A stretch of 64,000 bases of DNA from Symsagittifera roscoffensis (Eukaryota > Xenacoelomorpha > Acoela > Convolutidae), in the NCBI RefSeq assembly GCF_963678635.1, contig NC_087069.1:51098938-51162937 (forward strand). The letters are read 5' to 3'. Shown here piece after piece: positions 55,195 to 64,000 of the stretch. The notes beneath the pieces were generated by a model. It ran no database searches and was not told the origin of the DNA. It saw only the letters and a program-made list of their open reading frames with translations. Numbering within the stretch: the stretch's first letter is position 1; each line of letters opens with the position of its first letter. Position numbers and translations under genes: made by a program.

Positions 55195-55502
55195 CGGATG
55201 ACTTCGATTTTTTACTGCTTCGCACAATAATGGCACTCCATCCTAAAGTGGCCCTCTTGATTGCAGAAGAAGCATCTCGCACCTATCTTGATGATCAGAC
55301 CGCTCTAGAACTCGTGTTCTTCCATCTGGCTCATATCTTCCTCATCCGGAGCATACCCCAGACTCTTTGTGCCTTGTTTATACGTCGTGCAGTCCGCCAC
55401 ATGATGATCCGCCGATCCACAATTTTCGCATGACCTGTGTTTGTCCATTTCATCCCTAGGCTCATACCATGACAATCTCTGTGGTTGAATCCCCCCTTGC
55501 AT
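55195..55502 (-). pseudogene. Gypsy gag zinc knuckles (two CCHC)
   Basis: First knuckle: CENCGSADHHVADC near 55390-55431. Second knuckle: CFFCNQEGHFRMEC near 55245-55286. Both fit C-x2-C-x4-H-x4-C exactly. They are nucleic-acid-binding motifs of nucleocapsid. A frameshift lies between them. Confidence 0.8.
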
Positions 55503-56038
55503 ATTCCTGTTATCAAGTATGAGTATTTCTTGGGTTTCATCAGCATGTATTCTCTTGACTTCTGTCTCATCTCTTCTGGTGCTCTATCTTTCGACAGAGT
55601 ATAGTAAGTTGCTAACATTGTTCTCAAGTCGTAACTTTTCACCCCACCGATGAACTTTGAGGCGATGGTAAATTTCCTTCTGTTTGTTGACTCTTCAGGA
55701 TCACTCCTTCGTCTCAAGCTCTCAAGATCATCCAGGAACCGATCAATTGATTCATCGTCCTTTTGCCTTCTCCTTTCAACTCTCATCATCGCTTGGTGAC
55801 CCTTCACTCCTGACTCGAATCGATTCAACAATATCTCGAAGATTTTGTCCGCAGTCTCTTGTTCCTCTTCCTTCTTTGCAACTACACAATTCAACGCCGT
55901 GCCTTTTAAGTTGCTGAGTATCGCTGTGCAGGCTTGTCTCTCGTCGTTCAAGTTGTCTTGTTCGAAATGTAGTCTCATGACTTCTACCCAAGTATCCATG
56001 CATCCGTCTGAGTCGTCCTTAAGTTCTTTTGGCTTCAT
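55503..56038 (-). pseudogene. Gypsy gag capsid region
   Basis: This ORF starts MKPKELKDDSDGCMDTWVEV and reads LHFEQDNLNDERQACTAILS, LKGTALNCVVAKKEEEQETA, ILLNRFESGVKGHQAMMRVE and DESIDRFLDDLESLRRR. The pattern DxxxDxWIxxMxxHF...ExxAxxxLxxxLxGxAxxxV...LxxRFxxG matches retrotransposon gag capsid domains. Confidence 0.72.
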
Positions 56039-56104
56039 GAAGGTTTTCCTGGATTTGCCACCTCCTCTCTCACTCGAATCAGTGTTTTTCGTAGCGAACG
56101 CTTT

Positions 56105-56416
56105 TTATGTCCTATTCATCATTTCCCAGGTGCTAGCCCACGTCATGGCATCAGGTCCCACCTTATTGCTTGTTGTGTAATCTCCTGGACCACTCGTCGT
56201 ATTTGCGGCTCCACTTTTTATTATTGCCTTGGCCCCTAGTACTGTGCTCGCCGCATCCCGATGTAACGGTAACGGTGTTGACTCCCGCTTGTTTCGTTGT
56301 GGTTCCACGAAATCAACTCCGTTTCCTTGTGTTCGATTTGTCACCAGATTGTCTTGTGTTATAGAGTTTCTCAAGATAGCATCCAGTTTGGACTGTATGG
56401 CACACGAACTCTCCAC
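56105..56416 (-). pseudogene. Gypsy gag middle part
   Basis: This 103-codon ORF is Thr/Ser/Asn-rich with no recognisable fold. It lies between the coiled coil and the capsid region. Confidence 0.4.
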
Positions 56417-56490
56417 CTAGTCCCTGCTCATAGTGTCCATCCTCGTCTCTAGATTCCCTAGCTTACTGCTCACAGTATCATATTGTTCCT

Positions 56491-57211
56491 TCATTTCATG
56501 TCTTTTTTGATGTTTTTTTCTCGATCCTTGTCAGTGGCCTCTACCTTCTCTGACATCTGCTGAAGCTTTTCCTCTGCGAGATTGAAGTAGTTGTCCAGGT
56601 ACTCGTGTTTGTTGTATCTTAATTCCCTCTTTATCACCTCTCGATCTTCTTCGCTCTGCTTTAGTTTCTTGTCAATCTGATCTAGCTTTGCCCAGTTCAA
56701 GAGGAGTTGTTGTTTCATGGTCCACTGTCGCCCTATTGCTGACTGTTGCTCCCTGTTTAACCTGCTCATTGTCTTGGTCGGCCTCTGTTGTTATCGTGGG
56801 AACTGTTCCAAACGTTTTGCCTTTCTCGGCCTTCTGTTCTTCCGCCACTACCTTTCTCGATTTCATTTCGACCATCATTGCTATCCTTTCTGTGAGTAAC
56901 GTTCTTTTAGCTTGAGACTCGTCCTTTATTGTTCCTGGCGTGTTGCCCGTCGTGTCCTCCACAGTGTCTATCGGTGAGAATTCCATCGACTTTTGATTTT
57001 GTTCCTCTGCATTCGGCATCGGTGTCGACTCTGTTGTCTTCTTCTCCACCTCATCAACACTCTGATCTGGTGTTTCTAGATCAATTTCTACGGCAGGTTC
57101 CGTTTGTCTCTCCTCGGCGCCCTCTTTTGTCTTGTTCTTTTTCGAACTTCGTTTGTTGACCATGCTCACTGAAAAGTTCTTCTTTGTTATACTTGTGCCA
57201 ACCGTTGTCAC
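56491..57211 (-). pseudogene. Gypsy gag N-terminal part with coiled coil
   Basis: The first ORF (56672-57211, 179 codons) starts MTTVGTSITKKNFSVSMVNK and is Lys/Glu/Thr-rich. The next (56491-56769) is a clear coiled coil (LNWAKLDQIDKKLKQSEEDR, EEKLQQMSEKVEATDKDR). The frames overlap, so one shift separates them. The start at 57211 is the first ATG after the AT-rich leader. Confidence 0.5.
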
Positions 57212-57530
57212 TTTTCGTTGCGACGAGTTATGATTTGTCTTTGACTCCGTTGCTATTTTTTTCAGCTATCGGTACCCTACTCCGTCTCATGATTTTTATT
57301 TACAATTACTTCTATTTACAAAATCACAATTTACAAAATTCTATTCTAAGGATAAAATTTCTGATAATAAAAATAATATAAAAATAAATTTTAAAAAAAC
57401 GTTCCTATTCCATTTAAAGATTTATAAAAAAATTACTAATTCGTGATCCCAACAGAATCGGATCTTTCGCGATTTAACGTTCCGACTGGTCCTATCGCTT
57501 TTAATTTAGCGATGAGTTAATTCGACCTGT
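57212..57530. other. AT-rich leader of the minus-strand Gypsy element
   Basis: No gene. The sharp drop in GC marks the boundary between gag and upstream DNA. Confidence 0.4.
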
Positions 57531-57672
57531 CCTAAGACCCTTTAGTACCGTCACACCACTTTTTTGTACCGTCTCAAGACCTCCCGGTACTGTCCCAACT
57601 CTCCTAAGACACTTTAGTACCGTCACACCACTTTTTTGTACCGTCTCAAGACCTCCCGGTACTGTCCCAATA
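57531..57672. repeat. 71-bp unit present twice
   Basis: The unit starting TCCTAAGACCCTTTAGTACC recurs at 57602 with very few changes. Confidence 0.85.
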
Positions 57673-58255
57673 CTTTAAACTACTGTCCCAAGACTGTACT
57701 GTCCCAAGACTACTGTCCCAAGACTGTACTGTCCCAAGACTGCACTGTCCCAAGACCACCGTCCCAAGACTGTACTGTTCCAAGACCACTGTCCCAAGAC
57801 TGTACTGTCCCAAGACCACTGTCCCAAGACTGTACTGTCCCAAGACCGCTGTCCCAAGACTGCACTGTCCCAAGACTGTACTGTCCCAAGATCACTGTCC
57901 CAAGACCACTGTCCCAAGACCACTGTCCCAAGACTGCACTGTCCCAAGACTGTACTGTCCCAAGATCACTGTCCCAAGACCACTGTCCCAAGACCACTGT
58001 CCCAAGACCACTGTCCCAAGACTGTACTGTCCCAAGACTGTACTGTCCCATGACCACTGTCCCAAGACCACTGTCCCAAGACCACTGTCCCAAGACTGTA
58101 CTGTCCCAAAACTGTACTGTCCCAAGACCACTGTCCCAAGGCCACTGTCCCAAGACCGTACTGCCCCAAGAGCGTACAGTCCCAAGACCGCACTGTCCCA
58201 AGACCGTCCCAAGACTGCACTCTCCCAAGACTTCTTCGGTACTGTCCCAAGACTT
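57672..58255. repeat. Minisatellite of CTGTCCCAAGAC units
   Basis: Two interleaved units, CCAAGACTGTACTGTCC (17) and CCAAGACCACTGTCC (15), recur dozens of times. The long ORFs over it on both strands are artefacts of the repeat. It ends in the diverged CTTCTTCGGTACTGTCCC. Confidence 0.95.
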
Positions 58256-59171
58256 TGCCACCAAGTGTCTGGGCAGTAGGATTTCTTCTTCTTCGTTGTC
58301 GGGACACTTGAACCACTGTACCTGGTACCTCCACTTGAGCTCTTGTAAAAAAAATCTACCTAAAAACCCAACCTTTTTGGCCAAAGATTATCAACTATTT
58401 TCCCCCCTGTATTTATCTCCCTTTTAATATTTTGATACAAGTTGAAACCCAACTTGTTCGCAGGTGTCTTGTGATCACCTATGTGTTCAAAAACTGATTA
58501 AAGATTTTACCAAAACTTAAAAATTTAAACAGGAGGAGTAAGAAAAACAGAGAGATGAACCCACCTAAAATTCAAAGGTGACAGATACCAACCTTTATTC
58601 GAAAAAACGTCTGGTATTTGATTGCCACGGGTTTTCCTCCCCCCTGCTAGCGATCTTATGGGGTATCACAAAAAACTGTCTACTTCCGTTCCCCCACCCG
58701 ATCCGACCAGGGTGCCTACCTTAATTCGATCTTAAATTTGGATATCCTCTTCTTATAATTGACGCGTGTAAGATTCTAATGTAACAAAATCGACGCTGTC
58801 GATCAATTAGTTACTCTAATGTGTCCTCCCTTTTTACAATTTACAACCGCCAACCTCTAACCTAACCAGCCCCCCTTCTAACCTCCCCCTTTTTAGCCCC
58901 CTCTTTAGCCGAAATTTACCTTAAACGCCGGGTGCTAAACCTCTTGAGAGAAAACCGTAGAATCTGTTTCCAGGCCTGCTTGAGCAAAAACGTTCCTCAA
59001 AACCGGGGGAGTCCGCTTATCCAATTTTACACTTATCTTCTATAATGTAATGTGGATTTTAACGATACCCGTTTTGACCAAACTGAGAACATCCCTTCGC
59101 GTCGTCCTCTCAAGTTGGCTTTTGTTCCGTGCTGGTTGTCTCCTTGACGTGCACTGCACTTGTCGCGAGCA

Positions 59172-59372
59172 CTACTTCTCCACTTGGCTGGTCACATGTT
59201 CCAATCAAGTCTCCTAGTGGTTCAGCTAAATCCTTGTAGACCACTTTCCCTCTCAGCTGGTCACCTCTTCCAGTCAAGTCTCCTAGTGGTTCAATTCAGT
59301 CCTTTTGAACCACTTTCCCACTCGGCTGGTCACCTCTTCCAGTCAAGTCTCCTAGTTGACCAGCTAAATTGC
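59172..59372. repeat. About 78-bp tandem unit, 2.6 copies
   Basis: GGCTGGTCAC...TCAAGTCTCCTAGTGGTTCA repeats three times, the last partial. The matching place in the right arm (about 62050-62200) has about one copy fewer. Confidence 0.8.
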
Positions 59373-59763
59373 AAGCTATCTGAAAACCCTTAACAACGCC
59401 CCACACTCGGGCACCTTATTGAGGTTGTTGGACTAGATTGCTAGATTGATCGAATCGATCGGTCTTTTAAAACAGTATGGGTATACTATTTATTTTATAT
59501 AAAGGTTTGATCCAACTAATTTGGTGTCAAAGACACTGTCTTTTTTCGTTTTATGGTTTTTGTTCCTTTTTCAATTCTTTTTTGGTTTTGAGTTCGCTTT
59601 TTGTCTTTTGCTCGTTTTTTTTGTCCCCTAGTTACCCCCCCCCTACTCAGTTAGCTAAGCCTAGCTCGAAGAGCGTACCAGGAAGTTTTCTCGAGTTTTC
59701 TTAAAAAGCTATCACGGTACAACCGGAAAGTTTGCACGTTCCCGTTGAACCGTACCACCAGTA

Positions 59764-59950
59764 CTCTAGAATGGGCATGTAGCCCGGAGCTGTGTCAAGT
59801 GGGTTCGACTCCGTAGTCATGATGTCGTAAAAACCCCGCGCTCCAGCTGTATGGTGCTCCCACTCTAGAATGGGCATGTAGCCCGGAGCTGTGTCAAGTG
59901 GGTTCGACTCCGTAGTCATGATGTCGTAATGTAGTAAGGAGCGCCATAAA
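59764..59950. repeat. 98-bp tandem duplication with tRNA-like B-box
   Basis: ACTCTAGAATGGGCATGTAG starts at 59764 and again at 59862. Each copy contains GGTTCGACTCC (59803-59813 and 59901-59911), which fits the internal pol III B-box consensus. The right arm has one copy (about 61606-61645). Confidence 0.75.
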
Positions 59951-60622
59951 AACACTATGTTACAATCGCCTACTTCGGTCACATATGCGGCTTAAGAGAA
60001 ATGGGCCCTATAACCATTGGCTTAAGAGTCAGGAGCACTATCTCTTGTGTTTTTCTACCTCAAAACGGTCGGAGCCAACTCGGTTCACTTGCGACATGAG
60101 ACTAAAACCCGTTACAGCTTAAAGGCCACTAACAAAATACGCCCCACTCTAGAAAATAAGAACGTCCCCATACTTAGGTCTCACATTACCCAAAATACAC
60201 GAACGCCGTTAAAAACAGGGTCGGAACAATCCGTACAGTTATTTTTTATTAGACAGTGGAAATTTGATCCATTTCAGATGGATCAACATAAAACTCGCCT
60301 TTTCTCAACATAACAATCATAAAACACACTCAGAAAATTAAATTGAGTACTCAAATATCGGCACACTTGAGAATTGGAGTAATTAAAATAACTAGTGACT
60401 CTAGCATAAATATAATTAGGTATAACTTGAGAAGTTTGCTATTAACGAATTCCAATCAAAGGAAATGAGTTATCACTTGAGAATATAGTTTTGATCTGAA
60501 CCAATGGGAGACTTCAGTTGTCTACCTTTCCACTGAAGTCTCACTCTGGTTCAGCTGAATTTCGATGTTCTTTCGTAATCGCTCTGTCTCCTATATCAAG
60601 ATAGGACAGCTCTACTCTCGTG

Positions 60623-60885
60623 TTATTTTGATGTCAGAATGTGCCAGTCGGTCATATTTGGAAGTTTGACCTTGAGGGACACGAAATTCGAAAGTTTGAC
60701 CTTGAGGGACACGGAACGTGATTTTGGAGTGAAGTTTAATTTTTCAAAATTTCGAATTGAGCCAGTCATGCTCAATTTTCTCGCAGCAGCTGAGAATGAG
60801 AAAATGAAATCAGGACAACCGAAATGCAATTTGCGGGAAAGTTGTCGAATAAATACAGTGGGAAATTGCTATTCCCAGTTTCCGT
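60623..60885. other. Spacer between the inverted arms
   Basis: This roughly 260-bp unique centre contains AAGTTTGACCTTGAGGGACA twice in tandem (about 60661 and 60692). The 83-codon ORF over it has no recognisable content. Confidence 0.6.
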
Positions 60886-62624
60886 CGTAGAAAACAAGAG
60901 TAGAGCTGTCCTATCTGGCATAGGAGACAGAGCAATTGCAAGAGCGGATAGAAAACGAACCGAACCAGAGTGAACCTTCAGTGGAAAGATGGACAGCTGG
61001 AGTGTCCCAATGGTTCATATCCAAAAACTATATTCTTGAGTCAAAACTTACTTCCTTTGATTGGAACTCATCATTAAAAGACTTCTCGAGTTACATTCAA
61101 TTGTATTTATGCTAGAGTTATTAATTAGCTTAATTACTCCTGATTCTCGAGCGTGCTGCTATGTGAGTACATAATTTAATCTTCTTGAGTGTGTTTTATG
61201 ATTGTTATGTTGAGATAAGGCGAGTTTTAGGTTGATCCATCCGAAATGGATCAAAGTTCCACTGTCTAATAAAAAGTAACATAGCGGATTGTTCCGACCC
61301 GGTTTTTAACGGCGTTCGTGTATTTTGGGTACTTTGAGACCTAAGTATGGGGACGTTCTTATTTCTAGAGTGAGGGAATCTTTTGGTAGTAGCCTTTAAG
61401 CTGTAACGGGTTGCAGTCTCATGTCGCAAGCGAACCAAATTGGCTCCGACCGTTTTGAGGTAGAAAAATACAAGAGATAGTTTCTCTGACTCTTGAGCCA
61501 ATGATTATAGGGCCTTTTTTTCTTAAGCCTCATATGTGACCGAAGTAGACGAATGTTACATAGTGTTTTTATGGAGCTCCTGGGTGTTTTTACGACATCA
61601 AGACTACGGAGTCGAACCCACTTGACACAGCTCCGGGCTGCATGCCCATTCTAGAGTACCGGTGGTACGGTTCGGCGGGAACGTGCAAACCTTCCGGTTG
61701 TACCGTGATATCTTTTTAAGAAAACTCGAGAAAACTTCCTGGTACGCTCTCCGAACGAGGCTTAGCTAACTGAGTAAAGGGGGTAACTAGGTGGACAAAA
61801 ACACGAGCAGAAAGACAAAAAGCAAAACAAAAACAAGAAAAAAGTATAGAAAAAGGAACAAAAATCATAAAAGAAAAAGACAGTGACTTTGATACCAGAT
61901 CATTTGGATCGAACCTCTAGATTAATTAAATAGTATACACATACTGTTTTATAAGACCGATCGTTTCGATCAATCTAGCAATTAAACACGTGAATTCAAT
62001 AAGGTGCCCGAGTGGGGGGCGTTGTTAAGGGTTTTCAGATAGATTGCAACCTAGCCAGACCACTAGGAGAACTGACTGGAAGATGTGACCAGTCGAGTGG
62101 GAAAGTGGTTCAGAGGGACTGAGCTGAACCGCTAGGAAACTTGACTGCAAGAGGTGACCAGCCAAGTGGGGAGATGTTGCGGCTGTCAAGTGCAGTGCAC
62201 GTCAACGGAGACAACCAGCACGGGATCACAACAAGAGGACGCACAGGGGTGTTCTCAAGTTGGTCAAAACGGGTATCGTTAAAATCCACATTACATTATA
62301 GGAGATAAGTGTAAAGTTGGATAAGCGAAATCCCCGGTTTTGAGGAACGTTTTTACACAAGCAGGCCTGGAGACAGGTCTACGGTTTTCTCTTGAGAGGT
62401 TTAGCACCCGGCGCTTAAGGTAATTTTAGGTTTAAGAAGGGGGGCTAAAGAAGGGGGAGGTTAGAAGGGGGCTGGTTAGGTTAGAGGTTGGTGGTTGTAA
62501 ATTGTAAAAAGGGAGGAAATTAGGGTAATTAATCATCGAGTTAAGGTAGGTACCCTGGTCGGATCGGTAGGGGGGAACGGACATAGACAGTTTTTGTGAT
62601 ACCCAATAAGATCGTTAGTAGGGG
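60886..62624. repeat. Large inverted repeat, right arm
   Basis: This is the complement of 58632-60622, with scattered substitutions and indels. The homology ends at about 62624 (AGATCGTTAGTAGGGG), after which Gypsy pol sequence begins. Confidence 0.8.
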
Positions 62625-62640
62625 AGATGAAATTGCGGGG

Positions 62641-63375
62641 AGTCACGATACTGCGGAGGAAAGAAACAGTGAACAATGCAGACTCATCAAGAGGAAGCGT
62701 TACTGATAGCAAAGATGTTGTGCGGTCACTAGTTGACAAAATCCCTGAGAGCATTCTGGAGCAGACCAAGGCTAGGAAAAAGAAAGTGCGTTCAAAGTAG
62801 AAGCTGAACACCTGGGACTAGGTCAAGAGTCCGGGGAGTGGTCCAGGTCCACGGAAGAAGAAGAAACCGGAGAAGAAAAGCTGTCCGGGGAGTGTGAAGA
62901 ATGGGATGAGGACTCGAAAGAGAGCAGCAAAAACCAAGATAGTCTGTGCATGATATTGGCGGAAGAGAAGATTAGACACCACGACAGGGAATTACAGACA
63001 GATCCATCTTCAGGAACGTATAATCTGGACGTACAAGAAATACGAGGTGGTGAAGAAATTGAAAGAATTGCGGTTTCGAGGAAACCATTCATAGAACTAT
63101 CATGCAACTCAAATTTCAGAACGAATTTGGTGCCAGAAGATGATATGAAAATCGTGAAGAGGATAGTATGCGTGAAGCTGAGTGATGACATCCACAACCC
63201 TGGGGAAATGAATGGACAGATCATGGCACTAAAGGAATATGTCAAAGCAAGATATAGGCTGTCGGACCTAATAGGAGCCCAAAAGAATGACAAAATGACA
63301 AGTAACCTCTCCAAATGGATCCAGTCGGGGTCAAGGAGAAAGGGGAACTCGAAGAAGACAGCTACAAGATCTTGA
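62641..63375 (+). pseudogene. Second Gypsy copy: pol linker
   Basis: From GTCACGATACTGCGGAGGAA the sequence follows the minus-strand element's linker (51.79 kb leftward). Frames give KTVRSLVDKIPESILEQT-like text near 62700, then ORF 62950-63375: LAEEKIRHHDRELQTDPSSG, VSRKPFIELSCNSN, VKLSDDIHNPGEMNGQIM, VKARYRLSDLIGAQKND. Gag, protease, RT and RNase H are all absent: the leader arm joins straight to the linker. Confidence 0.72.
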
Positions 63376-64000
63376 GCCAGTTCTACAAGGAAAAGAAAGA
63401 CTTACTCTATCACACAGCTGACGGGTTGGTAGCGTGCAAAAGAAAAGATGAGGAGAAGATATTACACAAGCACAACCTCATCATACTACCACAGTTCTAT
63501 CAGACAGAGGTGCTTTTCAGATCGCACGACCAGATGGGGCACCAGGGGATAGACAAAGTGCAACAAAGAATACTTCACAGGTTTGATTGTCCAGGACTGA
63601 GGAAAGCTTGCGAGAGATGGGTGAATGCCTGCCTGGCATGCCTCCAGGTAAAAGACCCACGGAAGATGAAGTTCCCACTTAAGTCCGTTGAGAGCTCAGA
63701 GTTCAACGAAGTGGTGCAGATAGACCATCAAAAAATCTGCATGACGGAGTCGGGATATAACCAGATACTGGTTATAATAGATCACTTCACAAAATTGGCG
63801 GAAGCGGCCGTGTCAGACAGCCTCAGCCGAGGAGACAAGTGATCACCTGATAACGAATTGGATATCGCGGTATGGTTGTCCAATGACTTTCCAGTCGGAC
63901 AACGGCAAAGCTTTTGTGGGGGACTTGACAAAAGAATTGATGAAGAGATCGCACATTGCTCAAGCACACTCGACAACCTACCATCCACAGACCAACGGGC
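63315..64000 (+). pseudogene. Second Gypsy copy: integrase, cut by the window edge
   Basis: ORF 63315-63842 reads LEEDSYKILSQFYKEKKDLL, then RSHDQMGHQGIDKVQQRI, ACERWVNACLACLQVKDPRK (complete HHCC zinc finger) and VVQIDHQKICMTESGYNQIL with the first catalytic Asp. After a stop near 63841 the core resumes in another frame with MTFQSDNGKAFVGDL at 63881 (second Asp) and reaches HPQTNG at the window end. The Glu lies beyond. Confidence 0.78.

Larger units (their letters stand above)
58632..60622. repeat. Large inverted repeat, left arm (probable LTR/leader of the minus-strand Gypsy copy)
   Basis: This arm is the reverse complement of 60886-62624. Landmarks shared with the other arm include CCGATCCGACCAGGGTGCC, TAATGTGGATTTTAACGATA, GAACCGTACCACC, GGGTTCGACTCCGTAGTC and AACAATCATAAAACACACTC. 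It holds two inserted tandem expansions missing from the right arm. Exact LTR ends (TG...CA) could not be placed. Confidence 0.8.

Noticed and set aside
49505-56420. Many + strand ORFs of 60-170 codons
   Set aside because: Shadows of the minus-strand Gypsy genes.
57636-58427. 263-codon ORF and several minus-strand ORFs of up to 224 codons
   Set aside because: They follow only the CTGTCCCAAGAC minisatellite and have no non-repetitive content.
1-64000. CRISPR array, rRNA or bacterial operon
   Set aside because: No regularly spaced direct repeats with unique spacers, no rRNA-like conserved blocks and no prokaryotic gene layout.

Overview
This is a gene-poor, AT-rich eukaryotic (metazoan-type) window made almost entirely of decayed mobile elements and tandem repeats. 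Evidence for a eukaryote: Polinton/Maverick and Ty3/Gypsy-type sequences, candidate GT...AG introns, long non-coding AT-rich stretches, foldback elements and an N-filled assembly gap. The phylum cannot be fixed from the sequence; an invertebrate fits best. No rRNA, tRNA or CRISPR was seen.

Layout. (1) 1-15.2 kb: remains of Polinton/Maverick elements, all on the + strand. A block running integrase end > minor-capsid-like > small basic virion-type protein > major capsid protein occurs three times (from about 1, 4531 and 8089). The first block also holds a packaging-ATPase relic, a small conserved ORF and a further Polinton gene. The third block has the most complete capsid gene and is followed by a cysteine-protease relic. 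A protein-primed-type family B DNA polymerase relic lies at 12.5-15.2 kb. Every gene is broken by stops and frameshifts. (2) 15.2-29 kb: mostly non-coding, with a nested hairpin element (15.7 kb), a diverged 1-kb tandem pair (18.1-20.1 kb), a possible membrane-protein exon on the minus strand (23.2-23.8 kb), inverted-repeat/MITE-like elements (24-28 kb), a decayed coiled-coil ORF (26.1-26.5 kb) and a G-rich tract (27.25-27.42 kb). (3) 29.1-32.7 kb: a GC-richer, nearly continuous open region of about 1,170 codons, broken by two in-frame stops and two frameshifts, which I do not recognise. (4) 34.4-48.2 kb: a tandem array of roughly 2.4-2.9-kb units. Each full unit carries a minus-strand ORF of about 174 codons with no recognised family and a 73-nt exon-like segment on the + strand. 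(5) 48.3-48.5 kb: assembly gap. (6) 48.9-57.2 kb: a degraded Ty3/Gypsy element on the minus strand (gag with two zinc knuckles, protease, RT, RNase H, linker, integrase, and a C-terminal macro-domain-like module). (7) 57.5-58.3 kb: minisatellite. (8) 58.6-62.6 kb: a large imperfect inverted repeat, probably the LTR/leader regions of two head-to-head copies. (9) 62.6-64.0 kb: the second, internally deleted Gypsy copy on the + strand, running off the window.

How the parts relate: nothing here looks like an intact working gene system. The Polinton genes are parts of one virus-like element (integration, packaging, capsid, maturation, replication) broken and partly amplified. The Gypsy genes are one retrotransposon family in two opposite copies. 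The most puzzling pieces are the unrecognised 29-32.7 kb reading frame and the 2.5-kb array with its repeated ORF.
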